Origin: Mycobacterium gallinarum | Lineage (GTDB): Bacteria > Actinomycetota > Actinomycetes > Mycobacteriales > Mycobacteriaceae | Assembly: GCF_010726765.1 (NCBI RefSeq) | Contig: NZ_AP022601.1 | Coordinates: 310,001-374,000, forward strand | Length of the DNA stretch: 64,000 nt | Direction of reading: 5' to 3' | Shown: one piece after another, positions 42,194 to 50,098 of the stretch | Position numbering within the stretch: position 1 is the stretch's first letter | Layout of the letters: each line of letters starts with the position of its first letter | Position numbers and translations under genes: made by a program | Notes under the pieces: generated by a model | The model's database searches: none | Told to the model about the DNA's origin: nothing | The model's input: only the letters and a program-made list of their open reading frames with translations

Positions 42194-43342
42194 GCCGAGC
42201 CCGCGCTGGGCGATGATCGTCCGTTGCACCTCGCTCGTGCCGGCGTAGATGGTGGTCCCCAACGAGAACCGCATGAGGTGCTCGAAGCGACCCTGCTCTG
42301 GTGCGGTTGGCTCGAAGTAGCTACGCACCGCGTCGGGGCCGACCATCTCGACGATGTCCTGGGCGGCGCGGGCCAGTGACTCTGTGCTGAAGACTTTGGA
42401 CATCGGTCCTTCCGCCACCGGGATCTGTCCTTCCTCCGTCATCCAGACACAGCGATGCTGCAGCAGCATCGAAACCTCGTTCTCCATCGCGACACGCGCG
42501 AGACGCCTCCGCACGTCGTCCTTATTGATGGGAGGCGAACCGTCTGGTGCACGGGTGGTCTGGGCCCACTGCTCGGCATGGTGGAGCAATCGTGCGATAT
42601 GCGGGCCCCATCCGGAAGCGTGCTCGTCCTGCAGTGACAATCCCAAGACCTGCCAGCCAGCGTCGACGTCACCGATACGCCACTCGTCGCTGATGCGAAC
42701 ATCGCTGTAAAAGGTGATGTTGGTGCGCTCACCAGAAAGCGTCCAGACCGCCTGGGCCTCGAACCCATCGACATCGAGGGGCACGAGAAACATGGTGAGC
42801 CCTTGGTGCTTCGGCTTTTCGGGGCTGGTGCGCGCTAACAAGAACACGTAGTCGGCAATGTGCCCGTTGGTGGTGAACATCTTCGAGCCGTTGATGACCC
42901 AATCGTCACCGTCGCGCACGGCTTTGGTGGTCGCTGCGGCGACGTCGGAGCCGCACTCCGGTTCGGTGAACCCGAGGGCGATCGTGATGTCGCCGTTCAT
43001 CGCGCCGGCGAGGATGCGGTCGCGCATCACGGGTGTGCCGACCTCACGGATTATCGACGCCACCATACGGGTGGTCTCCGATAAGTACACCGGCGCATCG
43101 GCGCGCATGAGTTCCTCTTTGAGGACTTGGTCCTCCCAGGCGCCGCTGCTGCGGCCGCCGTACTCAGAAGGCCAGCCCGGTGCGAAAAGCCCTTTTTCGA
43201 CAAGCCCTTTGGCGAAGTCGTCATCGTGTGCGACCCCGCTGCGGTAGATGCGCTCCTCGACCTCCGGGGTCAACACGTCCTGCAGGTGGGCGCGGAGGGC
43301 GTCACGAAACGCCTCGGCATCGGGGGCCAGTCGAAAGTCCAT
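42182..43342 (-). CDS. Acyl-CoA dehydrogenase, long subunit
   Basis: A 386-residue acyl-CoA dehydrogenase: LGFTEPECGSDVAAATTKAVRDGDDWVINGSKMFTTNG, then the C-terminal TTIYAGTSEVQRTIIAQRGLGLP. The Glu of the MCAD-type YEGT motif is Ala (YAGT). I start at the ATG before DFRLAPDAEAF, the usual N-terminus; upstream frame sequence runs across the divergent promoter. Likely partner of the short dehydrogenase at 43429, which is transcribed the other way. Confidence 0.88.
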   Translation of the reverse strand: MDFRLAPDAEAFRDALRAHLQDVLTPEVEERIYRSGVAHDDDFAKGLVEKGLFAPGWPSEYGGRSSGAWEDQVLKEELMRADAPVYLSETTRMVASIIREVGTPVMRDRILAGAMNGDITIALGFTEPECGSDVAAATTKAVRDGDDWVINGSKMFTTNGHIADYVFLLARTSPEKPKHQGLTMFLVPLDVDGFEAQAVWTLSGERTNITFYSDVRISDEWRIGDVDAGWQVLGLSLQDEHASGWGPHIARLLHHAEQWAQTTRAPDGSPPINKDDVRRRLARVAMENEVSMLLQHRCVWMTEEGQIPVAEGPMSKVFSTESLARAAQDIVEMVGPDAVRSYFEPTAPEQGRFEHLMRFSLGTTIYAGTSEVQRTIIAQRGLGLPR

Positions 43343-43395
43343 CGTATGAACCAATCTGTCGTCGCACATGCCGAAAACGATGCCGGCGGTAATGC

Positions 43396-43415
43396 TACTC
43401 TCAATTGTGAGAGTA
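43396..43415. promoter_or_regulatory. Operator in the divergent dehydrogenase promoter
   Basis: TACTCTCA-ATTG-TGAGAGTA, perfect 8-base arms and a 4-base spacer. It is of the CTC...GAG type, opposite in polarity to motif A, so probably a different regulator. It serves both dehydrogenase genes. Confidence 0.65.
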
Positions 43416-43428
43416 ACCGTATCCGCAT

Positions 43429-44457
43429 GTGAGGGAACTGAGTAGGTTGGACCTGAACCTCGCGGACGAACAACGACAGCTTGTCGATTCGTTCGCCGCC
43501 ATATACGCGCGCGAGTCGACATCCGAGCGCGTGCGCGCCGCGGAGCCCTCGGGTTTCGATCCGAAGTTGTGGAGGGCACTGCTGGAGACCGGTGTGGTGG
43601 AGATGGCTGTCGCTGAAGCCGCAGGAGGTTGGGGCGCAGCAGAGATCGACCTGGCGCTGATCGCCGAACCGTTCGGGCGGGCCGTCGCATCGGCCCCCGT
43701 CATCGAGAGTCAGGTGGCCGCCCGACTGCTCGCGGCATGCGGAGACGTGGGTTCCGAACTCCTCGGACAGGCAATGCGAGGTGACAAGCTCGTCACCTTT
43801 GCGCCGCGCGCGGGTGCAGGCGATTCGCTGAGGCTGGTGCCCGCCGGAGCCGTCGCGGATGCAGTCCTAGCGTTCGTCGACGAGCGCGTTGTTGCGGTCT
43901 CCGGCAACTGCCAACCCGTTCAAAATCTCGGCTCGCTACCCCTTGCGGATATCACCTTTGATGACGTGAAGATTCTCGCCGAGGGACCAGACGCGGGACG
44001 GTTGTTCACGGCTGCGGTGGACCTGTGGCTTACGTTGACCGCTGCCGCGCTCGCCGGTGCGGCCAAGAAGGCCGTCGAAATGGGTGTCGAGTACGCCAAG
44101 CAGCGCCACGCATTCGGCAGCGCGATCGGATCATTCCAAGCCGTCTCCCATCCGCTGGCCGACAGCGCCACGGCGGCCGACGGCGCGCGGCTGCTGGCGC
44201 TCAAGGCGGCGTGCGCGTTCGCCGACGAGCCCGACCGTGTCAGTGAGCTGGCCGCGATGGCATTCGCTTTCGCGTATGAGACCGCCCGCGACGCAACGAA
44301 TCGCAGTCTGCACATTCACGGCGGATACGGATTTGGTATGGAAGGCGACATCCAGCTGTACTACCGGAGAACACGGGGGTGGGCGATGGTGTACGGCGAG
44401 CCGTCGGTCGCGCTGGACCGCGTTGCGGACGCGCGCTACGGAGCCGTCGCGGGCTGA
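43429..44457 (+). CDS. Acyl-CoA dehydrogenase, short subunit
   Basis: A 342-residue acyl-CoA dehydrogenase with DLNLADEQRQLVDSFAAIYARE at the start, VEYAKQRHAFGSAIGSFQAVSHPLAD, and the terminal IHGGYGFGMEGDIQLYYRR. GTG 43429 is given; an in-frame TTG at 43447, with GAGGGA upstream, is an equally good start. Shorter than usual, and divergent from a full-size dehydrogenase under one palindrome: a probable heterotetramer partner. Confidence 0.86.
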   Translation: MRELSRLDLNLADEQRQLVDSFAAIYARESTSERVRAAEPSGFDPKLWRALLETGVVEMAVAEAAGGWGAAEIDLALIAEPFGRAVASAPVIESQVAARLLAACGDVGSELLGQAMRGDKLVTFAPRAGAGDSLRLVPAGAVADAVLAFVDERVVAVSGNCQPVQNLGSLPLADITFDDVKILAEGPDAGRLFTAAVDLWLTLTAAALAGAAKKAVEMGVEYAKQRHAFGSAIGSFQAVSHPLADSATAADGARLLALKAACAFADEPDRVSELAAMAFAFAYETARDATNRSLHIHGGYGFGMEGDIQLYYRRTRGWAMVYGEPSVALDRVADARYGAVAG

Positions 44458-44461
44458 CTCG

Positions 44462-44866
44462 CTATCTGGGAGTCAGGACAGCGAAGCTCAACGTCGCCCG
44501 TGCGGCCAACCGGTCTTCGCCGACGTCTGTCACATCGACCGCGACAACGATCGTGCGTCGACCCGCCCGTACCAAGGTGGCGGTGGCGCGCGCAGGCCCT
44601 TCGACGATCGGAGCCAGGAAGTGGATGGTCATGTCCGCGGTGCTCGCGCCCGCTCCCTCGCCCGTGTACTTGATCGCGAGCCTGCCCCCGGCCACGTCGA
44701 TGAGTGTGGCGACCAATCCGCCCTGGAGCGCACCGCGAATGTTCACCAGATCCGCCCGGTTCTCCAGGTCGACGACCACGGTGTCATCGGAATCGACGAC
44801 GTCGAAGAACGGCAGCTGTGCGAACAGGTGGTCGGGGATGGTCACCTGCATCGGGCGTGGTGTCAT
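44462..44866 (-). CDS. PaaI-like hotdog thioesterase
   Basis: A 134-residue single hotdog protein of the PaaI/YdiI group, expected to hydrolyse an acyl-CoA. The active-site helix reads NIRGALQGGLVATLIDVAGG; the usual His-Gly-Gly is Gln-Gly-Gly and the Asp is kept. The ATG overlaps the crotonase stop by 4 bases. It may release free CoA from dead-end thioesters. Confidence 0.83.
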   Translation of the reverse strand: MTPRPMQVTIPDHLFAQLPFFDVVDSDDTVVVDLENRADLVNIRGALQGGLVATLIDVAGGRLAIKYTGEGAGASTADMTIHFLAPIVEGPARATATLVRAGRRTIVVAVDVTDVGEDRLAARATLSFAVLTPR

Positions 44867-45771
44867 GACTCCACTCTGACTTGGTCCTTGACCGACAGGA
44901 CGATCGGGGGCGCGGTTCGCCAGTCGGGTACACCGTTCTCCGGTCCAGCTACGGCACGCCTGTCATCGCGGACGCCGACCCAATGCGAGTGGTTGAGCTG
45001 GTGCAGCGTGAAGCACGATTGCAGCGAGTTGTAGAAGCCCATGTTGTCGACGGTCTGGTTGACCGATTCCTTGATCAAGAGCGCGGCCATGGTTGGCACT
45101 TCACCGATGCGACGGGCCATATCCAGCGTGCGGTCGGCCAATTCGTCACGCCTGAACACCTTGCTCACCATGCCGAGCCGATGTGCCTCGTGGATGTCGA
45201 TGGCATCACCGGTGAGCATGAGCTCCTTGGCCTTTCGTGGACCGAACTCCCACGGGTGGCCGAAGTACTCCATGCCGCACATGCCAAGCCGGGTGCCGAC
45301 GACATCGGCGAAACGCACCTCTTCGCTGCCGACGATGAGGTCGCACGCCCACATCAGCATCAGGCCCGCCGAGAACACGTCGCCGTGCACCTGCGCGATG
45401 GTGATCTTGCGCAGGTTGCGCCACCGCAGTGTGTTCTGGAAGAAGTAGTGCCACTCCTGCAGCATGATCTTCTCGGAGCCCTCCCGGGTGCCGCCGTTGA
45501 TCGCCGCGGTCGGATGCTGATCGGGGCCCGGGCGAAACTCTGCGCTGGCCTGCTTCGAGCCGATGTCGTGGCCGGACGAGAACATCTTTCCCTCGCCGGC
45601 GAGGATCACCACCCGCACAGTGTCGTCGGCCTCGGCGCGTCCGAACGCCTCGTCGAGCTCGACGAGCATGCCGCGGTTCTGGGCGTTCCGCTGTTCGGGC
45701 CGGTTCAACGAGATGCGCACGATCATGCCGTCGTCGAAGGTCTCCCACTTCAGGAATTTGTAGTCGCTCAC
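44863..45771 (-). CDS. Enoyl-CoA hydratase/isomerase family protein, divergent
   Basis: A 302-residue crotonase with GKMFSSGHDIGSKQ as oxyanion loop. The first Glu position is Met (FSAGLMLMWACD) and the second falls in FADVVGTRLGMCGME, without Glu. A 30-residue insert lies after the oxyanion loop. GTG 45771, with GGAGGAG 7 bases upstream. It forms a unit with the PaaI-like thioesterase. Confidence 0.84.
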   Translation of the reverse strand: MSDYKFLKWETFDDGMIVRISLNRPEQRNAQNRGMLVELDEAFGRAEADDTVRVVILAGEGKMFSSGHDIGSKQASAEFRPGPDQHPTAAINGGTREGSEKIMLQEWHYFFQNTLRWRNLRKITIAQVHGDVFSAGLMLMWACDLIVGSEEVRFADVVGTRLGMCGMEYFGHPWEFGPRKAKELMLTGDAIDIHEAHRLGMVSKVFRRDELADRTLDMARRIGEVPTMAALLIKESVNQTVDNMGFYNSLQSCFTLHQLNHSHWVGVRDDRRAVAGPENGVPDWRTAPPIVLSVKDQVRVES

Positions 45772-45795
45772 GGGGCTCCTCCAGGTTCTGCAGTA

Positions 45796-45812
45796 CGGTA
45801 ATGGTGTTACCG
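45796..45812. promoter_or_regulatory. Motif B operator, perfect form
   Basis: CGGTAA-TGGTG-TTACCG, 17 bp with perfect 6-base arms around a 5-base spacer. It is 25 bases before the crotonase start and only 6 bases from the motif A site in the same divergent promoter. Confidence 0.65.
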
Positions 45813-45818
45813 AAATAT

Positions 45819-45834
45819 GAGAAGATATGTTCTC
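45819..45834. promoter_or_regulatory. Motif A operator
   Basis: GAGAAG-ATAT-GTTCTC, extended to TGAGAA...TTCTCA. It lies 33 bases before the DapB-like ATG. The coexistence with motif B suggests joint control of this divergent pair. Confidence 0.6.
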
Positions 45835-45867
45835 ACAGTTCGGAAAGCACAGTCGGGAAGGGTGCAC

Positions 45868-46980
45868 ATGACCGTACGTCAGCCCAGGCCGCGGGTGATC
45901 CTGTGGGGACCCGGACAAGTCGGGGTCGGTGCTCTACGGGCACTCATTGCACACCCCGGTCTGGACCTCGTCGGGGTCGTCGTATACGCCGAGGCCAAGG
46001 ACGGCAAGGACGCCGGTGACCTATGCGGAATGCCTGCGACCGGAGTCATCGCGACCCGCGACATCGACGCCGCGCTGTCGACCGACGCCGATGTGGTCGC
46101 GTACTTCGCGTCGGGTGATTACCGCTATCGCGAGGCGGCCGAGGACATCGCCCGCTGTCTTCGGGCAGGCAGGAACGTCGTCTGCACCTCGCTGGTGCCG
46201 ATGTGCTACCCACCGGCCGCCGACCGGGAGACCGTCGACCTCATCCGGACGGCGTGCGAGGAGGGGGGCAGCAGTTTCTTCAACAGTGGTGTCGATCCCG
46301 GCTGGGCGAACGATGTCATCGCGTTGACGATGACGGGTTTCTCCAGCCGCGTCGACACCATCACCATGCTCGAGATCCTCGACTACGGCCCGATCAACCA
46401 GCCCGAGATCATGTTCGACTTCATGGGCTTTGCGCACCCACCGGATCATCCCGCACCGCTGTTCGACACCGAACGTCTTGCCGCCCTGTGGGCGCCGACC
46501 GTGCACCTGGTCGCCGACGGTGTCGGTCTGCCGTTGGACCGCGTCGAGACGACGATCGAAAAGTGGTTGGCCACAGAACGTTACGAGGTCGCGTCGGGCT
46601 GGGTCGAGCCGGGCACCATGGGTGGCATGCGATTCAAGCTCGCGGGGATGGTCGACGGTGAAGAGCGCGTTGTGCTGGAACACGTCACACGCATGGGCGA
46701 GGGCTCGGCCCCGGACTGGCCACGGCATCCGTCGCCGCACGGTGGCTACCGCGTGATCGTCGACGGGCTGCCGACCTACACCGTGGACATCGAGATGCAT
46801 GGCCGCGGAAACAATATGCGCGGCCTGACCTATGCCACCGTCATGCGCGAGCTGAACGCCATTCCGGCAGTCATGGCCGCACCGCCGGGCCTGTTGTCGA
46901 CACTCGACCTGCCGCTGGTCACGGGTCCGGTGCGCGGTGGTACGTGGCGAGGTGTGCTACCGCGGACGGGGAACGCATGA
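45868..46980 (+). CDS. DapB-like NAD(P)-dependent dehydrogenase (paralogue 2)
   Basis: A 370-residue protein with the Rossmann motif VILWGPGQVGVGALRALI near residue 10 and the longer C-terminal domain shared with 18459-19544. The ATG has GGGAAGGG upstream. It overlaps the nitroreductase gene (ATGA) and opens a rightward unit with that gene, an LLM oxidoreductase and a CoA ligase. Substrate unknown. Confidence 0.8.
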   Translation: MTVRQPRPRVILWGPGQVGVGALRALIAHPGLDLVGVVVYAEAKDGKDAGDLCGMPATGVIATRDIDAALSTDADVVAYFASGDYRYREAAEDIARCLRAGRNVVCTSLVPMCYPPAADRETVDLIRTACEEGGSSFFNSGVDPGWANDVIALTMTGFSSRVDTITMLEILDYGPINQPEIMFDFMGFAHPPDHPAPLFDTERLAALWAPTVHLVADGVGLPLDRVETTIEKWLATERYEVASGWVEPGTMGGMRFKLAGMVDGEERVVLEHVTRMGEGSAPDWPRHPSPHGGYRVIVDGLPTYTVDIEMHGRGNNMRGLTYATVMRELNAIPAVMAAPPGLLSTLDLPLVTGPVRGGTWRGVLPRTGNA

Positions 46981-47630
46981 GCCGTCAAGAGGTGCCGCGG
47001 GTCTCCGATGACCTGTGGACGGTGATGAATTCGGCGACCGCCGTCCGGAGGTATCGCACCGAACCCGTACCCGATGACGTGCTGGAGAAGTGCCTGCTGG
47101 CGGCGTCGTGGGCGCCGTCGGGTGGGAACGGTCAGCCGTGGCGATTCGTCGTCATCCGTAGTCCGGAACTTCGTGAGGTGATCACCGCTGCCGCTCGGCG
47201 GACATGGGAGGTGATGAAGGAGTTCTATCGGCTGCCCCCGGTCGCAGAGGATGCTGACGACCCGAAGTCGCGTGTCCTTCGAGCCATGGCCGAACACATG
47301 GAGGTCGGCGGTGGCGCCCCGGAACTCGTGTTGTTCTGCGTCCAGCCCCAGCGAGGGACCACCGAAATGCAGCAGGCCGGGTCGATATTTCCCGCCGTCC
47401 AGAACTTCTTGCTCGCCGCGCGTGCCCAGGGTCTCGGGGCGGCCATCACCTTGTGGCACGGTCACTGCGAAGCGGAACTGCGCGCATCCATCGGCATCCC
47501 GGATGACTGGAAGATCGCGACGTTGTTGACGATCGGCTGGCCGGCCGGAGGGCACCACGTGGTGTCCCGTAGACCGTTGGCAACGGCAGCGGTGATAGAC
47601 ACGTGGGAAACCCCTTGGTCCCATGAATGA
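46977..47630 (+). CDS. Nitroreductase-family FMN oxidoreductase
   Basis: A 217-residue nitroreductase-fold protein. SATAVRRYRTEPVPDDVLEKCLLAASWAPSGGNGQPWRFVVI gives the FMN-binding Arg pair and the APSGGN-Q-W signature near residues 20-55; a Gly-rich region (LGAAITLWHG) binds the flavin lower down. Such enzymes reduce quinones, enones or nitro groups. Coupled to the DapB-like gene. Confidence 0.87.
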   Translation: MSRQEVPRVSDDLWTVMNSATAVRRYRTEPVPDDVLEKCLLAASWAPSGGNGQPWRFVVIRSPELREVITAAARRTWEVMKEFYRLPPVAEDADDPKSRVLRAMAEHMEVGGGAPELVLFCVQPQRGTTEMQQAGSIFPAVQNFLLAARAQGLGAAITLWHGHCEAELRASIGIPDDWKIATLLTIGWPAGGHHVVSRRPLATAAVIDTWETPWSHE

Positions 47631-47639
47631 GGCGTAACA

Positions 47640-48572
47640 GTGCGCACACCCGAACTCTCCTTGTACTTGACGACATACTCCGACGCTCCCCAGCACGACT
47701 GGCGCGAGACGCTGCAACTGGCGCAGGCGATGGATGCCGCCGGCGTCGACCGGCTCGTGGTGTCCGACCACCTCGTTTTCGGGGAGAACCTGGACGCGTA
47801 TGCAGATCCATCCCTCGGCGGCCAGGCGGGCGGTAAGCAGCCGACCGGACCCGACGGCGCATGGCTGGAACCGCTGATCGTGTTGACCGCGATCGCGGCC
47901 GTGACGACCCGCATCAGGCTCGGCACCGCAATCCTGCTGGCGGCGCTGCGGCGGCCGGCGGTCCTGGCCAAGCAACTCGCCACCCTGGACGCGATTTCCG
48001 GTGGTCGAGTGGATCTGGGCGTCGGAGTCGGTTGGCAGCGCGAGGAGTACGAAGCAGCGGGTTTGTCGTTCAAGGATCGCGGACGTCTACTCGACCACAC
48101 GCTCGAGGTCTGCCAGGCCCTCTGGACGCAACAGCGGGCGTCCTACGATTCAGCTGAGCTCAGCTTCGATGGCATCCACCAGATGCCCAAACCGGTGCAA
48201 CCAGGCGGTGTTCCGCTGTGGATCAGCGGAACCGTCAACAACGCCGTGGCACGCCGGATCGCACGCTTCGGAAGCGGGTGGATCCCGTGGGGTTCGGCCT
48301 ATGCGGACATCCCGGGCGCGATCGCTGCGATGAAGGACAAGATCGTCGAGTTCGGTGGCGACCCCACCGATCTGCAGGTGCAGGGAGTCGCGCGCGTCGT
48401 GAAGGGTGACGACGGATCGATCGACTATGCGGCTTCCGCCGCCGCTGTTCCCGCCCTGGTCGAGGCAGGTGTCACCGACGTCCGGTTCCCGGCATCGCTG
48501 ACCGCCGACCCCGATCGGGCGCTCGAGGTCATGTCGTCTCTCGTCGAGGCGTTCCGCGACGCCACGCGCTGA
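47640..48572 (+). CDS. LLM-class F420-dependent oxidoreductase
   Basis: A 310-residue luciferase-like TIM barrel with VVSDHLVFGENLDAYADP near residue 40, LATLDAISGGRVDLGVGVGWQREEYEAAG, and VPLWISGTVNNAVARRIARFGSGWIP. The pattern is that of the F420-using TIGR03619-like group. GTG start, 9 bases after the nitroreductase stop. Confidence 0.87.
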   Translation: MRTPELSLYLTTYSDAPQHDWRETLQLAQAMDAAGVDRLVVSDHLVFGENLDAYADPSLGGQAGGKQPTGPDGAWLEPLIVLTAIAAVTTRIRLGTAILLAALRRPAVLAKQLATLDAISGGRVDLGVGVGWQREEYEAAGLSFKDRGRLLDHTLEVCQALWTQQRASYDSAELSFDGIHQMPKPVQPGGVPLWISGTVNNAVARRIARFGSGWIPWGSAYADIPGAIAAMKDKIVEFGGDPTDLQVQGVARVVKGDDGSIDYAASAAAVPALVEAGVTDVRFPASLTADPDRALEVMSSLVEAFRDATR

Positions 48573-48589
48573 TCGGCCAGGCGAAACCC

Positions 48590-50098
48590 ATGCAGCTTCG
48601 CGATCATGTCGGATCGACGAAACCCGCTGTCGTGCTTCACCCTTCCGGAGTGGTCGTGACATTCACCGAATTGGAGGCGCGGGCGAACCGGCTCGCTCAT
48701 TTTCTCCGCCGCGCCGGACTGAGGGCCGGCGACACCGTCGCCATCCTGATGGAGAACAACGAACACATACACGCCGCGATGTGGGCGGCGAGGCGCAGCG
48801 GGCTCTACTACACGTTGGTCAACACGCATCTCTTCGCGTCTGAGATCGCCTACATCGTGAGCGACAGCGGCGCCAAGGCTGTCATTTCGTCATCGGCGAT
48901 GCGGCAAGTCTGCGAGGAGCTGCCGATCGAATCGCTCGCCGTTGCGGTGATCGTCGATGACGAACTCGACGGTTGGCAGCGCTACCCGGAGTGTGTAGCC
49001 ACCGAGGCCTCGACACCGATCGTCGATGAGTGCGACGGGCTGTTGCTGCAGTACTCGGCGGGCAGCACGGGGCGCCCCAAGGGAATTCGGCGTCCGCTGA
49101 GCTCTGCGCGCGCAACCCTGTCGACACCGGTGTTCGAAGCCCTCGGCGTGAGCGAGGATTCGGTGTACCTGAGCCCCGCACCGACTTATCACACGGCGCC
49201 CGCGATGTGGACGATGGCCGCGCAGGCTGTCGGCGCGACGACGGTGGTCATGGAACGCTTCGATGCCGAACAGGCGCTGGAAAGTATTGAGCGGTACGGC
49301 GTCACGCACGCTCAGTTCGTACCGTCGATGTTCGTCCGGATGTTGCGCCTGCCCGAGGAAACGCGGCGGACCTACGACTTGTCGAGCCTGCGGCGCGTCG
49401 TCCACGCCGCGGCACCATGTCCGCTGGCGATCAAGCGCCAGATGATCGACTGGTGGGGTCCGATTGTTGACGAATACTACGGATCATCGGAAGGTGCGGG
49501 CATCTCGTTCATCCGCGCCGAGGAATGGCTCGAGCGGCCCGGGTCGGTCGGCAAGCCGATGCTCGGGGTGCCGCACATTCTCGACGAAGGTGGTGCCGAG
49601 CTGCCGACGGGCCAGGTCGGCGAAGTCTATTACGAGGGCGGCTATCCGTTCGAATACCTCAATGATCAAGTTAAGACAGCGGATTCGCGCAGTGCCGAGG
49701 GTTGGGTCACGGTCGGCGACGTCGGATACGTCGACGATGACGGCTATCTTTATCTCACCGACCGCCGCAACCACATGATCATCTCCGGCGGCGTCAACAT
49801 CTATCCGCAGGAGACGGAGAACATGTTGATCAGCCATCCGCTCGTGGTCGATGCGGCGGTTTTCGGAATTCCAGACGACGTCATGGGTCAATCCGTCAAA
49901 GCCGTGGTCCAACTGAACGATCCCGCCCGCGCGGACGACGCTCTTGCCGACGACCTGATCGCCTGGCTGCAAGACCGGCTGGCCCACTACAAGTGTCCCC
50001 GGTCCATCTCGTTCGAGCCGAACCTTCCCCGCACGGATGCTGGAAAGTTGTACAAGCAGCAGCTGATCGACAAGTACGCGGCTACAGGATCTCGTTGA
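48590..50098 (+). CDS. Acyl-CoA ligase (ANL superfamily, FadD-like)
   Basis: A 502-residue AMP-forming ligase: P-loop LQYSAGSTGRPKGIRRP near residue 150, EYYGSSEGAGISF, GWVTVGDVGYVDDDGYLYLTDRRNHMIISGGVNIYP, and the Lys in TDAGKLYKQQLID. The adenylation SGTTG is SAGSTG, a known mycobacterial variant. It ends 17 bases inside the convergent PTS gene, and is the last gene of the catabolic cluster. Confidence 0.9.
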   Translation: MQLRDHVGSTKPAVVLHPSGVVVTFTELEARANRLAHFLRRAGLRAGDTVAILMENNEHIHAAMWAARRSGLYYTLVNTHLFASEIAYIVSDSGAKAVISSSAMRQVCEELPIESLAVAVIVDDELDGWQRYPECVATEASTPIVDECDGLLLQYSAGSTGRPKGIRRPLSSARATLSTPVFEALGVSEDSVYLSPAPTYHTAPAMWTMAAQAVGATTVVMERFDAEQALESIERYGVTHAQFVPSMFVRMLRLPEETRRTYDLSSLRRVVHAAAPCPLAIKRQMIDWWGPIVDEYYGSSEGAGISFIRAEEWLERPGSVGKPMLGVPHILDEGGAELPTGQVGEVYYEGGYPFEYLNDQVKTADSRSAEGWVTVGDVGYVDDDGYLYLTDRRNHMIISGGVNIYPQETENMLISHPLVVDAAVFGIPDDVMGQSVKAVVQLNDPARADDALADDLIAWLQDRLAHYKCPRSISFEPNLPRTDAGKLYKQQLIDKYAATGSR

